A stretch of 64,000 nt of DNA, taken from positions 1 to 64,000 of the forward strand of contig NZ_JACDRR010000014.1 in assembly GCF_013449375.1 (NCBI RefSeq), read 5' to 3'. The notes under the pieces are model-generated. The model worked only from the letters and a program-made list of their open reading frames with translations, was not told the DNA's origin and made no database searches. The stretch comes from Pectobacterium sp. CFBP8739. Lineage in GTDB: Bacteria; Pseudomonadota; Gammaproteobacteria; Enterobacterales; Enterobacteriaceae. A program made the translations under genes and the position numbers. Below, piece after piece: positions 1 to 10,923 of the stretch. Within the stretch, counting starts at the first letter, position 1; each line of letters starts with the position of its first letter.

Positions 1-2
1 GC

Positions 3-128
3 GCATTAAACCGTATTGGCCGCGTGGCGTCAACGGGTTTATCAATGAAAGCATGGAAAACCCTACTGACTGCCGACTTTTCAGCCAAAATGCGGACTTT
101 ACCGCATTTTGTGCCTGAAATCAGGTGA
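3..128 (+). other. Window-edge stretch, possible 3' end of a truncated ORF
   Basis: The first 120 bases are open in two forward frames: one ends at a TGA at 116-118 and the other at a TGA at 126-128, which would run into the 3' end of the opposing TetR gene. I recognise neither translation. E. coli has tRNA-Phe (pheU) next to yjdC, but no tRNA fold is visible here. This could be the tail of a gene that starts outside the window, or non-coding DNA. It cannot be resolved without the upstream sequence. Confidence 0.15.
87..110. terminator. Perfect hairpin between convergent transcripts
   Basis: AAAATGCGG (87-95) and CCGCATTTT (102-110) form a perfect 9-bp stem with a 6-base loop and A/T tracts on both sides, as in a bidirectional intrinsic terminator. 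It lies just past the stop of the leftward TetR-family gene. Confidence 0.6.
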
Positions 129-696
129 GTGCGCCGTTTTTGCGGCACAGCGCAAAGCGTAAGACATCCTCTGCCAGCCGCTGGGCGGTGGCGATGCTGG
201 CGGCCTGATGCTTGACCAGCAGGTTGCTCAGGCAGCCTTCCAGAATCAATTCCATCTGCTGTGCCACCATTTCAGGATCGTCGGTTTCCAGTTCTTCCAG
301 CAAATCGCGGGTGTAGCGGTAAGAGGCTAGCTTCTGTTGTTCCGCAATTTGGTGGATGGGGTGGTTGATATCAGGGAAAAAGCTGCACGCCGCAATAAAC
401 AAGCAGCCAGGATAGCGCTGTTTATTCACCGACTCGTGCAGCACCTGATAGCGTGCTAGTAGCTTTTGCTCGATACTTTTTTCATCGTCTAAGAGAAGTT
501 GACGCCGCCAGGTATCAACCTGCTGGCTATGGTGACGTAGACCGTCGTACAGCAGCGCCTCCCGATCCGGCCAGAAGGGCGTCAGTTCCTCTACCGGAAC
601 TCCCAGCCTCTCCGCCAGCATATCCAGTGTCGTCATGGCAAAACCATACTGCTCCAGTAGCGTAAGCGCGTGTTCAAGTACGTCTTCCCGTTGCAT
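121..696 (-). CDS. yjdC: TetR-family transcriptional regulator YjdC
   Basis: The product is a 191-residue TetR/AcrR-type repressor, the same length as E. coli YjdC. Residues 1-45 hold the helix-turn-helix ([22 protein letters not shown]). The rest is the helical ligand-binding and dimerisation domain. The ORF extends 29 codons further upstream, but the start at 696 is preferred because a GGAGG Shine-Dalgarno sits just before it and the extension would overlap dsbD. The gene is codirectional with dsbD and cutA, the E. coli order. The ligand and target genes are not evident from the sequence. Confidence 0.88.
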   Translation of the reverse strand: MQREDVLEHALTLLEQYGFAMTTLDMLAERLGVPVEELTPFWPDREALLYDGLRHHSQQVDTWRRQLLLDDEKSIEQKLLARYQVLHESVNKQRYPGCLFIAACSFFPDINHPIHQIAEQQKLASYRYTRDLLEELETDDPEMVAQQMELILEGCLSNLLVKHQAASIATAQRLAEDVLRFALCRKNGALT

Positions 697-739
697 GAGG
701 TCTCCTCCAGAAGCACAACAAGCGAATTGAAAGTGTCGT

Positions 740-2464
740 TTATGGGCTGAATTTCTGCAAATGTGCCTGAAATTGTTCAGCATTCATAAAACCGGTGACG
801 CGCGAACCGGGGATTTCTTTCCCCTGAGCGTCAAAAAATACGATGGTCGGTAGCCCTAAAACCTGTAGCTTTTTCAGCAGCGCATTTTGTTCTGCGCGGT
901 TAACGGTGACGTCCGCCTGTAGCAGCGTGATACGCGACAGATGGTTTTGCACTGTCGGGTCGCTGAACGTGTATTTCTCGAACTCTTTGCAGGCTACGCA
1001 CCAGTCCGCGTAAAGATCGAGCATAACAGGCTGAGCGCTCTTTGCCAGCGCACTGTTGAGATCGGCGATATTGGCTACAGGGGCGAAGTTCAGTGTGGAG
1101 GTATGCGCTTGCGCCACGCCCGTAGGAGGGAATACCCAGTCTTGCAGCGGTTTGGCGCTGATCACCAGGCCTGCAAGCAGCAGTAACTGCACGCCGCGCA
1201 TCCAGCCTTTGTTGCTGCGTAGCGTCAGCATAAGTGCCCAGCCGAAGAAGGCGATGCCGAGCGCGCTCCACAGGCGGGTTCCCCAAACTTCGCCGAGGAT
1301 GCGTTCTAGCAGGAAGACGGGCAGCGCCAGAATGATGAAACCAAATGCTTCCTTAACGTACTGCATCCACGGGCCGCTACGTGGCAGCAGTTTGTTGCCA
1401 AACAACGTGACCAGAATGAGCGGTAAGCCCATGCCCAGCGCGTAGAGATAAAGCGTGCCGCCGCCTGCCAGCATGTTGCCGCTCTGGGCGATGTAAAGCA
1501 GGATAGCGCTGAGCGGGGCGGTGGTACAGGGGGAACAAATCAGTCCTGCCAGTGCGCCCATGAAGAATACGCCCGTGACGGAGCCGCTTTGTTGACGGTT
1601 GCTCCACTCTGTCAGCCGAGTTTGTACCGAGGACGGGAGTTGGAGCGTATACAGGCCAAACATGGACAGCGCCAGTACGGCAAACATCACCGACAGACCA
1701 ATCAGAATATAAGGATGCTGGAGCGCAGCCTGAAAGCGTAATCCGGCGGCGGCGACAACCAGCCCGAGCAGCGTGTAGGTCAGCGCCATGCCCTGAACAT
1801 AGGTCATCGACAGCAGCAGCGTGCGGCGCGGCGTCAGTTGTTCTTTTCTACCCAGCACCAGGCTGGCAATCAGCGGGTACATCGGCAGGACGCAAGGAGT
1901 AAAGGCGACGCCGATACCAATCAGCAGCGCCCACCACGGTGAGAATGGCATGGGCGTGGTCTGTGGCGTTTGGGCTGATGTGGTATTCGAGGTATCTGTG
2001 CTTGTGTTAGCCAACACCTGACTAAGAGGAACGACGCGCGTTTCCGGCGGATAGCAGAAACCCGCATCGGCGCAGCCTTGGTAGGTGACTTTAACCGTCG
2101 CGCCGCTCTCGGCCTGTTGAATGGGAACCGCTAATGCCAGCCGATCCCGCAGAATAAAGACCTGGCCGAAGAACTCGTCGTTATGGCTTTCGCCCTGCGG
2201 CAGTTCCACCTTGCCAAGCGTGGCACCGTTCCCTTCGATCTTGATTTGTGCGCGATACAGATAGTAATCGGGATGGATATCCCAGCGCAGGTTGAGCTGG
2301 TTGTCCTGCTGCTGAAACTCAAAGGCGAAAGCGCCATCGACCGGCAGAAAGCGTGATGTCGTGCTATTGCCAAACAGTTTCTGGCCGAAGGAAGAGGCGG
2401 CCACACTGGGGGAGCCGAAAGCCGTCCATAACAGGAAAATCAGCGTAAAGATGCGTTGAGCCAT
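740..2464 (-). CDS. dsbD: Thiol:disulfide interchange protein DsbD
   Basis: This inner-membrane protein moves electrons from cytoplasmic thioredoxin to periplasmic DsbC, DsbG and CcmG. The 574-residue protein has the full three-part layout. A signal peptide (about 1-22) is followed by the periplasmic alpha domain with Cys131 and Cys137. The multi-helix membrane domain carries the redox pair Cys191 (FTPCVLP) and Cys313 (CSPCTTA). The C-terminal thioredoxin-like domain has the CVAC motif (Cys489/Cys492). All six catalytic cysteines are present. The start overlaps the end of cutA by 25 bases, which suggests translational coupling in a cutA-dsbD-yjdC transcript. Confidence 0.97.
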   Translation of the reverse strand: MAQRIFTLIFLLWTAFGSPSVAASSFGQKLFGNSTTSRFLPVDGAFAFEFQQQDNQLNLRWDIHPDYYLYRAQIKIEGNGATLGKVELPQGESHNDEFFGQVFILRDRLALAVPIQQAESGATVKVTYQGCADAGFCYPPETRVVPLSQVLANTSTDTSNTTSAQTPQTTPMPFSPWWALLIGIGVAFTPCVLPMYPLIASLVLGRKEQLTPRRTLLLSMTYVQGMALTYTLLGLVVAAAGLRFQAALQHPYILIGLSVMFAVLALSMFGLYTLQLPSSVQTRLTEWSNRQQSGSVTGVFFMGALAGLICSPCTTAPLSAILLYIAQSGNMLAGGGTLYLYALGMGLPLILVTLFGNKLLPRSGPWMQYVKEAFGFIILALPVFLLERILGEVWGTRLWSALGIAFFGWALMLTLRSNKGWMRGVQLLLLAGLVISAKPLQDWVFPPTGVAQAHTSTLNFAPVANIADLNSALAKSAQPVMLDLYADWCVACKEFEKYTFSDPTVQNHLSRITLLQADVTVNRAEQNALLKKLQVLGLPTIVFFDAQGKEIPGSRVTGFMNAEQFQAHLQKFSP

Positions 2465-2772
2465 GTCAGATAATCGCTATCGCCCTCGGATACCGGCAGA
2501 ACTAATTGCTCCGGCGTATCGTAAGGGTGTTGTTGTTTCAGGTGAGTCAGCAGGGCTTGCTGATGTGAGGTATCGCTTTTTATCAGCATTTGTACTTCTG
2601 ATTGCTGTTCGAGCTTGCCTTCCCAGTAGTAGAGCGAACGTGCGCCGGGTAGCAGGGTGACGCAGGCAGCAAGCCGCGTTTCCAGCAGCGAATGGGCAAG
2701 CCGTTGCGCACAGGCGTCGTCAGGTGCGGTACATAATATGACGACGGCAGCGCAAAGCGGGCGGTCAGACAT
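2440..2772 (-). CDS. cutA: Divalent-cation tolerance protein CutA
   Basis: CutA is a small cytoplasmic trimer of the PII-like fold. In E. coli it is linked to copper tolerance, with an unclear biochemical role. The 110-residue product has the family hallmarks [23 protein letters not shown] and HPYDTPE. A longer ORF exists, but the start at 2772 follows a good ribosome site (GGAGG) and gives the family length. The gene overlaps dsbD, which begins inside its last codons. Assignment is firm; function is known only from the family. Confidence 0.93.
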   Translation of the reverse strand: MSDRPLCAAVVILCTAPDDACAQRLAHSLLETRLAACVTLLPGARSLYYWEGKLEQQSEVQMLIKSDTSHQQALLTHLKQQHPYDTPEQLVLPVSEGDSDYLTWLNASLR

Positions 2773-2852
2773 CACATCCTCCGTGTCAGATGAACAAATT
2801 CCAGACAACCAGAGCCACACTATACCTTGCTTTATTGTTTGAAGGGAATGAA

Positions 2853-2879
2853 GCGGATCGATGAGTTAAGCCGATCCGC
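2853..2879 (-). terminator. Probable dcuA terminator hairpin
   Basis: GCGGATCG and CGATCCGC form a perfect 8-bp stem with an 11-base loop about 25 bases beyond the dcuA stop. The following T-tract is weak, so termination efficiency is uncertain. Confidence 0.45.
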
Positions 2880-2902
2880 AGGGTCTGTCTGAAAGGCGAT
2901 TT

Positions 2903-4204
2903 TTAGATCAGGATGCTGCCGAGGATAAAGCCAAATATCACCGACAACGTAATCGCCATCACGCCGGGAATCAGGAAGGAGTGGTTAAACACAAATTTGC
3001 CGATGCGCGTTGAGCCGGTGTCGTCCATCTCCACGGCGGCCAACAGAGTCGGGTAGGTCGGCAGAACGAACAGGGCGGAAACGGCAGCGAAGGACGCTAC
3101 GGCCGTGACTGGAGACACGCCCAACAGCAGTGCAGCAGGCATCAGCGCTTTTGCCGTTGCTGCCTGTGAGTAAAGCAGGGTAGCGGCGAAGAACAGCACA
3201 ACGGCTAGCATCCACGGATAGCTTTGCAGCAGCGCACCAGCGGTATCCTGAATATCGGAAATGTGCGCTTTAACAAAGGTATCGCCCAGCCAGGCCACGC
3301 CCATCACGCAGATACAGGCGCTCATGCCGGACTTAAACGTGCTGGCGGAGAGGATGCGCGCGGTGTCGATTTTGCAGGTGATGCAAATCAGCGTGGCGAT
3401 GGTCAGCATAAAGACCACAATCGCTTCGTTGCGTGGCAGAACCGGATTCTGAATCAGCCCAACCGTGCCGCTAATCGCCGTGGCATACAGCACGACAGCG
3501 ATGATGCCGATCAGAAACAGCGTCACGGAAAGTTTGGCGCCCGGTTTGATCTCATGCTGGTTATTGCCGCGCAGCGTGGTTTCACCTTTTTTCAGACGTT
3601 CCTGATAAATTGGGTCGTCTTTCAGCTCTTTGCCCAGAAAGTTGGTCACAATTGCCGTCAGCAGGATCGCGGCGAGCGTGGTTGGAATACAGATGCCTAA
3701 CAGCAGCAGATAGCTAACCCCGTGTGGCTCAAGAATACCGGCGACAAACACCACCGCCGCCGAAATTGGCGACGCGGTAATGGCGATTTGTGAGGCAACG
3801 ACGGCAATCGAAAGCGGACGAGAAGGACGAATCCCCTGCTCTTTGGCGACTTCGGCGATAACCGGCAGAGTGGAAAACGCGGTGTGCCCAGTTCCAGCCA
3901 GAATCGTCATGAAGTAGGTGACCAGCGGCGCGAGAAAGGTGACGTATTTCGGGTGTTTACGCAGCAGTTTCTCCGCCAGACTGACCAGATAATCCATTCC
4001 ACCCGCCACCTGCATAGCGGCAATGGCGGCGATAACGGCCATGATAATTTCAATGACATCAAAAGGGATGACGCCGGGCTTTATCTGGAACCCTAACGTC
4101 AGTACAAGCACTCCCAGGCCACCGGCGAAACCAATGCCGATGCCTCCCAGTCGAGCCCCCAAATAGATGGCGAGCAGAACGATCAGTAACTCAAGACCAA
4201 GCAT
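2903..4204 (-). CDS. dcuA: Anaerobic C4-dicarboxylate antiporter DcuA
   Basis: This inner-membrane carrier exchanges aspartate, fumarate or malate for succinate. The 433-residue protein is hydrophobic throughout, with about ten to twelve predicted membrane segments and the Dcu signature region GTGHTAFSTLPVIAEVAK. AAGGAG precedes the start at 4204. It lies directly downstream of aspA, as in E. coli, pairing aspartate import and fumarate exchange with aspartase. Between aspA and dcuA lies a strong hairpin, so dcuA is read either from readthrough or from its own promoter. Confidence 0.97.
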   Translation of the reverse strand: MLGLELLIVLLAIYLGARLGGIGIGFAGGLGVLVLTLGFQIKPGVIPFDVIEIIMAVIAAIAAMQVAGGMDYLVSLAEKLLRKHPKYVTFLAPLVTYFMTILAGTGHTAFSTLPVIAEVAKEQGIRPSRPLSIAVVASQIAITASPISAAVVFVAGILEPHGVSYLLLLGICIPTTLAAILLTAIVTNFLGKELKDDPIYQERLKKGETTLRGNNQHEIKPGAKLSVTLFLIGIIAVVLYATAISGTVGLIQNPVLPRNEAIVVFMLTIATLICITCKIDTARILSASTFKSGMSACICVMGVAWLGDTFVKAHISDIQDTAGALLQSYPWMLAVVLFFAATLLYSQAATAKALMPAALLLGVSPVTAVASFAAVSALFVLPTYPTLLAAVEMDDTGSTRIGKFVFNHSFLIPGVMAITLSVIFGFILGSILI

Positions 4205-4261
4205 GACTATGCTCCTTAATTAATAATAAAAATTACATAACTTATTCTTATGGCTGTATGC

Positions 4262-4305
4262 AGCAAAAAATAAAGGCACGGCGTTCTTCGTGAACGGACG
4301 TGCCT
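4262..4305 (-). terminator. aspA terminator
   Basis: On the minus strand AGGCACG...CGTGCCT, with an inner GAACG/CGTTC pairing, forms a long hairpin followed by TTTATTTTTTG. It lies 20 bases past the aspA stop and upstream of dcuA, so it could set the aspA:dcuA ratio. Confidence 0.8.
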
Positions 4306-4325
4306 GTGGGGATTAGGTGTTGGTG

Positions 4326-5765
4326 TTAGGGAAGCTCGTTTTCATCGGTGTAGCGTTTGGCTTTGTACGCCGGATGCATCAGGTTCTGGATGGAGAAAAT
4401 GTCATCCAGCTCGGCTTCTGTCAGTAGGCCGCGTTCCAGTACGACTTCGCGCACGCTTTTCCCCGTTTCCGCGCAGATTCTGCCGACGATATCGCCGTTA
4501 TGGTGGCCGATGAACGGGTTCAGGTACGTCACAATGCCAATGGAATTGAAGACATAGGCTTCGCACACGCTCTTATTGGCGGTGATGCCGTTGACGCATT
4601 TCTCCAGCAGGTTGTAGCAGGCGTTGGTCAGAATGTGGGTCGATTCAAACATCGCCTGACCGATGACCGGCTCCATCACGTTTAACTGTAATTGCCCTGC
4701 TTCTGACGCCATCGTGACGCAGGTGTCGTTACCGATGACCTTGAAGCACACCTGATTGACGACTTCCGGCACGACCGGATTCACTTTGGCAGGCATGATT
4801 GAGGAACCCGCCTGCAACTCCGGCAGGTTGATTTCATTCAGGCCAGCGCGGGGGCCGGAAGAGAGCAGACGCAGGTCATTACAGATCTTCGACAGCTTTA
4901 CGGCCAGACGTTTCAGCGAACTGTGCACCATGACATACGCACCACAGTCTGACGTGGCTTCGATCAAATCTTCTGCTGGCACGCATGGCAGGCCGCTGAC
5001 TTCCGCCAGCCGCTGCACCGCCAGTTGCTGGTAGCCGTCTGGCGTATTCAGACGTGTACCGATGGCGGTAGCCCCCAGATTGACTTCAAGCAGCAGTTCC
5101 GCCGTGCGCAGCAGGTTTTTGATTTCTTCCTGCAACAGCACGTTAAAGGCATGAAATTCCTGACCGAGCGTCATCGGTACTGCGTCCTGCAACTGGGTCC
5201 GTCCCATCTTTAGCACGTCTTCAAATTCTTTGGCTTTGCGCTCGAAGCCATCGCTCAACTTCGCTATCGCCTCGGTCAGCTTTAAGACAGAGGCATAGAC
5301 CGCGATACGAAATCCGGTGGGGTAAGCATCATTCGTGGACTGACATTTATTTAGATGATCGTTGGGGTTCAGGTACTGGTATTCGCCTTTTTGGTGGCCC
5401 ATCAATTCCAGACCAATATTGGCTAATACTTCGTTGGTATTCATATTGACCGACGTACCAGCGCCCCCCTGATAGACATCGACCGGAAACTGATCCATGC
5501 ATTTTCCGTTATCCAGCACTTCATCGCAGGCACGGATGATGACGTCGGCGATTTTTTTCGGGATAGTTTGCAGCTCTCTGTTCGCCAACGCCGCAGCTTT
5601 CTTCACCATGACCATGCCGCGTACGAACTCGGGAATGTCGCTGATTTTATTGTTGCTGATATAGAAATTTTCGACGGCGCGTAGCGTATGCACGCCATAA
5701 TACGCGTCTGCGGGAACTTCTCGGGTGCCTAACAGGTCTTCTTCAATACGGATGTTTTCTGACAT
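4326..5765 (-). CDS. aspA: Aspartate ammonia-lyase (aspartase)
   Basis: Aspartase catalyses reversible deamination of L-aspartate to fumarate and ammonia and supplies fumarate for anaerobic respiration. The 479-residue protein carries the fumarase/aspartase superfamily signature [11 protein letters not shown] at residues 320-330, the flexible loop with the catalytic serine, and the conserved [12 protein letters not shown] and [10 protein letters not shown] blocks near residues 101-150. The length matches E. coli AspA (478). The ribosome site is weak. A CRP-like palindrome lies about 290 bases upstream at 6054-6069. Confidence 0.97.
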   Translation of the reverse strand: MSENIRIEEDLLGTREVPADAYYGVHTLRAVENFYISNNKISDIPEFVRGMVMVKKAAALANRELQTIPKKIADVIIRACDEVLDNGKCMDQFPVDVYQGGAGTSVNMNTNEVLANIGLELMGHQKGEYQYLNPNDHLNKCQSTNDAYPTGFRIAVYASVLKLTEAIAKLSDGFERKAKEFEDVLKMGRTQLQDAVPMTLGQEFHAFNVLLQEEIKNLLRTAELLLEVNLGATAIGTRLNTPDGYQQLAVQRLAEVSGLPCVPAEDLIEATSDCGAYVMVHSSLKRLAVKLSKICNDLRLLSSGPRAGLNEINLPELQAGSSIMPAKVNPVVPEVVNQVCFKVIGNDTCVTMASEAGQLQLNVMEPVIGQAMFESTHILTNACYNLLEKCVNGITANKSVCEAYVFNSIGIVTYLNPFIGHHNGDIVGRICAETGKSVREVVLERGLLTEAELDDIFSIQNLMHPAYKAKRYTDENELP

Positions 5766-5869
5766 GAGAGTGCCTATCCTGTTGTGCGACTAGTAATGCA
5801 ACTAGACGTTGTGGGCTGGTGTCTCGGGCGGCGTTATCTTGGGAAACTGTTATGTCAAAAGAACAGCCA

Positions 5870-5901
5870 TTTCAGAAAAACAGCTATTTTCAGAAAAACA
5901 G
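5870..5901. repeat. Pair of 14-base direct repeats
   Basis: TTTCAGAAAAACAG occurs at 5870-5883 and again at 5888-5901, an 18-base period, upstream of aspA. It could be a duplicated regulator site or a replication-slippage product. Confidence 0.7.
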
Positions 5902-6053
5902 AGCAGCCTCGGATAAACCGTCTTATCGCGGCAATAGTCTCGGGATGTTTGACCAACCAAGTATCCATGGCCGTGAGGATATGTGGTTATGAAAGCGAAA
6001 AACAGGTGTTTAGATCACTATACTGGCGTTCTCTACCACTACGGTAAATGAAC

Positions 6054-6069
6054 TGTGACTGTAGTCACG
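6054..6069. promoter_or_regulatory. Candidate CRP site between aspA and fxsA
   Basis: TGTGA-CTGTAG-TCACG matches the CRP consensus TGTGA-N6-TCACA at nine of ten half-site positions. E. coli aspA is CRP-activated, so regulation of the leftward aspA transcript is plausible. Confidence 0.6.
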
Positions 6070-6105
6070 CGTCACTACTTTAGAACACTCTTCGTGAGAC
6101 GGCGG

Positions 6106-6134
6106 CTTGAAAATGCGCAAAGCCGTCCCCATTT
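6106..6134 (+). promoter_or_regulatory. Sigma-32 heat-shock promoter for fxsA
   Basis: CTTGAAA (6106-6112) and CCCCATTT (6127-6134), separated by 14 bases, match the sigma-32 consensus exactly. It lies about 180 bases upstream of the fxsA start on the same strand. fxsA belongs to the E. coli sigma-32 regulon. Confidence 0.85.
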
Positions 6135-6311
6135 AAGTTAATCACGATGCGTCGGATCGCGGAGCAGAGCGCGCATTTTACCTAATCCATTGGTAGTAAA
6201 AGTCGATGGGCAGTAACGCGTGCTGGGTTTTCAATCGCGATGGGCTTAACACGTTCTTATTCACACACGTTTTTATTAAAACAGTACGCGTAAAACATAC
6301 AGGAGAACCGG

Positions 6312-6776
6312 GTGCGCTGGTTACCGTTATTACTTATTTTTCTTTTGGCTTACATCGAGATATCGCTGTTTATTCAGGTGGCGGAAGTGCTGGGCGTCGC
6401 TATGACCCTGCTGCTGGTGGTCTTCACGTCTTGTTTGGGCGTCTCGCTGGTGCGCAATCAGGGGATGAAAACACTGGTGCAGATGCAGCAGAAAATGGCA
6501 GCCGGTGAAAGCCCGGCGGCTGAAATGGTAAAAAGCGTGTCACTGGTTCTGGCAGGCTTCTTGCTCCTGATTCCGGGTTTTCTGACTGACTTTCTGGGGC
6601 TGTTGCTTCTACTGCCACCCGTGCAAAAAAGCCTGACGCTCAAACTGATGCCTCATCTGCATATCTGGCGTTCTGGCTCCGGCGCGTCGTCGTCTTCTGG
6701 CGGTAACACCTTTGAAGGTGAATACCAACGTAAGGATGGCGGGAGCGCAAATATTGAACATCGTGACGACCGTTAA
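6312..6776 (+). CDS. fxsA: FxsA family membrane protein
   Basis: FxsA is a small inner-membrane protein whose overproduction in E. coli relieves F-plasmid exclusion of phage T7; its normal role is unknown. The 154-residue product has an N-terminal membrane helix, the conserved LGVSLVRNQGMKTL stretch, a second hydrophobic segment (FLLLIPGFLTDFLGLLLLLPP) and a polar serine/glycine-rich tail. Translation starts at GTG (6312), seven bases after AGGAG. A heat-shock promoter precedes it and a terminator separates it from groS, so it is probably transcribed alone. Confidence 0.93.
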   Translation: MRWLPLLLIFLLAYIEISLFIQVAEVLGVAMTLLLVVFTSCLGVSLVRNQGMKTLVQMQQKMAAGESPAAEMVKSVSLVLAGFLLLIPGFLTDFLGLLLLLPPVQKSLTLKLMPHLHIWRSGSGASSSSGGNTFEGEYQRKDGGSANIEHRDDR

Positions 6777-6803
6777 CGTCACGATGAACTGAAAAACAGA
6801 TAG

Positions 6804-6833
6804 GGATTATCATATTGATAATCCTTATTTTTT
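6804..6833 (+). terminator. fxsA terminator
   Basis: GGATTATCA-TAT-TGATAATCC is a perfect 9-bp stem followed by TTATTTTTTA, 27 bases after the fxsA stop. Confidence 0.85.
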
Positions 6834-6884
6834 ATCTGCTGTCTGCGACAAGTGGCCGCCTAACGCAAAAAAAATGAATTTTCT

Positions 6885-6915
6885 CCCTTGAAGGGCGGTG
6901 AAACGTCCCCACTTA
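6885..6915 (+). promoter_or_regulatory. Sigma-32 promoter of groS-groL
   Basis: CCCTTGAAG (-35) and CCCCACTTA (-10) are spaced as in the E. coli groE heat-shock promoter, whose core is nearly the same sequence. It lies about 95 bases upstream of groS. Confidence 0.85.
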
Positions 6916-6974
6916 GAACACCACAAGGCCAATGATGAAAAGCATAAGCAAAACATCGTCGGCGTTTATCCTAA

Positions 6975-7301
<327 letters not shown>

Positions 7302-7334
7302 TTGCGCGTAATCATCTGAACTGAACGAATTTAA

Positions 7335-8993
<1,659 letters not shown>

Positions 8994-9004
8994 TGTGACG
9001 CCAT

Positions 9005-9032
9005 TGTCACCGGACGTGATTTTCCGGTGACA
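9005..9032 (+). terminator. groL downstream hairpin
   Basis: TGTCACCGGA and TCCGGTGACA form a perfect 10-bp stem with an 8-base loop just past groL. There is no T-tract, so it may be an mRNA-stabilising structure rather than the terminator itself. Confidence 0.5.
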
Positions 9033-9069
9033 GGGAGTCAGGTTACAGAAACACCTCTTTCTGTCCTTT

Positions 9070-9114
9070 AAAGAGCACTATCCGGTCGCGATACTGGGTG
9101 GTGCTTTTTTTTAT
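9070..9114 (+). terminator. Probable groSL terminator
   Basis: AAAGAGCAC pairs with GTGCTTTTTT across about 22 bases and ends in a run of eight T residues. This is the second and more typical intrinsic terminator after groL. Confidence 0.6.
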
Positions 9115-9383
9115 GGGTCTCATTTCTGTTTAATCAATTCCATGAATTACTGAGGTGAGCACTTTTGCGTTTGCCGATTTCCTGCCGGATTACCTGATAA
9201 ATGAGTAAAGGTTCATCACGCTGGTTGCCGCATATCCTGCAACATTGCCGAAATGTTGCCACATCGGGGATGAATTGGTTTATCGCGTGTTATCGGGGGA
9301 AGCATTCTGCGCTACAATAGGAGCGCTTACTTTATTTACGAATGCTGTTATTAGGCAAACTAACCCTGTTTGGAGTAGGGACA

Positions 9384-9905
9384 ATGTCTGACGATGCGTC
9401 TACGCTTTTGCGCACCCTTTCCTGGTTTGCTGAACCTCCTTCGGTATTACCTGAGCATATTGGTAACTGGCTGATGGAAGCTAGTTCCATGACGCAGCGG
9501 CTGGAAAAATATTGTGCCCAACTGCGGGTTACGCTTTGTCGTGAGGAATTTATTACGTCACAAGCGCTGGGCGAAGAGCGCGAACAGCTACCATATAGTG
9601 AGCGTTACTGGCTACGTGAAGTGGTGCTGTATGGTGACGATCGCCCCTGGCTTTTTGGCCGAACCGTCGTTCCGCAACAGACGCTCGACGGAACGGATTC
9701 AGCCCTGACGAAAATAGGCAACCAGCCGTTAGGTCGTTATCTGTTTGAACAAAAATCGCTGACGCGTGACTACATTCATACCGGATGCTGCGAAGGGTTA
9801 TGGGCGCGGCGTTCCCGCTTGTGCCTTTCGGGTCATCCGTTACTGTTGACTGAGCTTTTCTTACCGGAATCACCGGTTTATTACGTACCGGGTGATGAAG
9901 GTTGA
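9384..9905 (+). CDS. ubiC: Chorismate pyruvate-lyase
   Basis: UbiC converts chorismate to 4-hydroxybenzoate and pyruvate, the first committed step of ubiquinone synthesis. The 173-residue protein has the family stretches YWLREVVLYGDDRPWLFGRT and the C-terminal SPLCLSG/LLLTELFLPESP-like region that closes over the product. A start 14 codons upstream is possible, but GGAGTAGGG directly before 9384 supports this one. It lies 24 bases upstream of ubiA, forming the conserved ubiCA operon. Confidence 0.95.
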   Translation: MSDDASTLLRTLSWFAEPPSVLPEHIGNWLMEASSMTQRLEKYCAQLRVTLCREEFITSQALGEEREQLPYSERYWLREVVLYGDDRPWLFGRTVVPQQTLDGTDSALTKIGNQPLGRYLFEQKSLTRDYIHTGCCEGLWARRSRLCLSGHPLLLTELFLPESPVYYVPGDEG

Positions 9906-9929
9906 CAGGTAATTTGAGGAGATAAATCC

Positions 9930-10793
9930 TTGGAAAGAAGTGTTACAACAGGGAAATGGCTGGCTTATTGCCGCTTGATGCGGATTGATAAACCAGTAGG
10001 TTCTCTGTTATTGCTGTGGCCAACGCTATGGGCGCTGTGGCTGGCGGGAGGAGGAGTACCCGCACCGTGGACGTTCTTTGTGTTTGTCGCTGGTGTTTTC
10101 TTAATGCGTGCGGCGGGCTGCGTCATCAATGATTATGCCGATCGCCATTTTGACGGTCATGTAAAACGCACGGCTTCTCGCCCGTTGCCTAGCGGTGAAG
10201 TGAGCGAGCAGTCTGCTAAAGTGTTGTTTGTCGTGCTGGTCTTATTGGCGTTTGGTCTGGTGTTGACGCTGAATAAGATGACGATCTGGCTGTCCGTTGC
10301 AGGGCTGGGGCTAGCATGGGTCTATCCGTTTATGAAACGGGTCAGCCATCTTCCTCAGTTTGTGCTGGGGGCTGCGTTTGGCTGGTCGATCCCGATGGCG
10401 TATGCCGCGGTGAGTGAAAGCCTGCCAGTAACCTGTTGGATGATGTTTCTGGCGTATATTTGCTGGACGGTCGCCTACGATACCCAATATGCGATGGTGG
10501 ATCGCGATGACGATCTGAAGATCGGGGTGAAATCCACCGCGATCCTATTTGGCCGTTTTGACAATCTCATCATCGGATTATTGCAGTTTAGCATGCTGGC
10601 GCTGCTGCTGATTTTAGGAAAGATCAGCGGATTGGGAACCCCTTACTACATTTCGCTGCTGGTGGCGGGTGGGATGTTTGTCTACCAGCAAATACTGACT
10701 GCCGGTCGCGAGCGCGATGCCTGCTTTAAGGCGTTCCACAATAATAAATACGTGGGAATGGCGATATTTATTGGTGTGCTGTTTGGCCTGTAA
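9930..10793 (+). CDS. ubiA: 4-hydroxybenzoate octaprenyltransferase
   Basis: This inner-membrane prenyltransferase attaches the octaprenyl chain to 4-hydroxybenzoate in ubiquinone synthesis. The 287-residue product has about eight or nine membrane helices and both aspartate-rich metal-binding motifs, NDYADRHFD and YAMVDRDDD. Translation starts at TTG (9930), preceded by GAGGAG. The substrate comes from UbiC directly upstream, and the chain comes from IspB, encoded at 56 kb. Confidence 0.97.
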   Translation: MERSVTTGKWLAYCRLMRIDKPVGSLLLLWPTLWALWLAGGGVPAPWTFFVFVAGVFLMRAAGCVINDYADRHFDGHVKRTASRPLPSGEVSEQSAKVLFVVLVLLAFGLVLTLNKMTIWLSVAGLGLAWVYPFMKRVSHLPQFVLGAAFGWSIPMAYAAVSESLPVTCWMMFLAYICWTVAYDTQYAMVDRDDDLKIGVKSTAILFGRFDNLIIGLLQFSMLALLLILGKISGLGTPYYISLLVAGGMFVYQQILTAGRERDACFKAFHNNKYVGMAIFIGVLFGL

Positions 10794-10810
10794 GCTGAGC
10801 ATCAGAGACA

Positions 10811-10840
10811 AAAAAGCAGCGATTTCTCGCTGCTTTTTTT
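10811..10840. terminator. Bidirectional terminator between ubiA and plsB
   Basis: AAAAAGCAGCGA-TTTC-TCGCTGCTTTTTTT forms an 8-bp GC-rich core flanked by A and T runs. It can end ubiCA and also leftward plsB transcription. Confidence 0.85.
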
Positions 10841-10923
10841 ATGGCACAACATCTACTGTGTTCGTAACGCTAAACGTACCTGCGGCTTGATGGCGGCGTA
10901 TCATCCGCCATTTTCCAGCCTGA

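Larger units (their letters stand above)
5766..6311. other. 546-base aspA-fxsA divergent intergenic region
   Basis: No convincing gene is present. An 87-codon forward ORF at 5784-6047 lacks a ribosome site and resembles nothing I know. The region holds two 14-base direct repeats (5870-5901), a CRP-like palindrome (6054-6069) and a consensus sigma-32 promoter (6106-6134) pointing at fxsA. Confidence 0.7.
8994..9383. other. 390-base groL-ubiC intergenic region
   Basis: The left part holds two hairpins, described separately, that probably terminate groL. The right part must hold the ubiC promoter. TACAAT (9313-9318) is a reasonable -10, but its -35 is poor. No coding sequence is seen. Confidence 0.6.

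Noticed and set aside
5784-6047. 87-codon forward ORF between aspA and fxsA
   Set aside because: There is no ribosome site or homology I recognise. It includes the direct repeats, and codon use is not coding-like.
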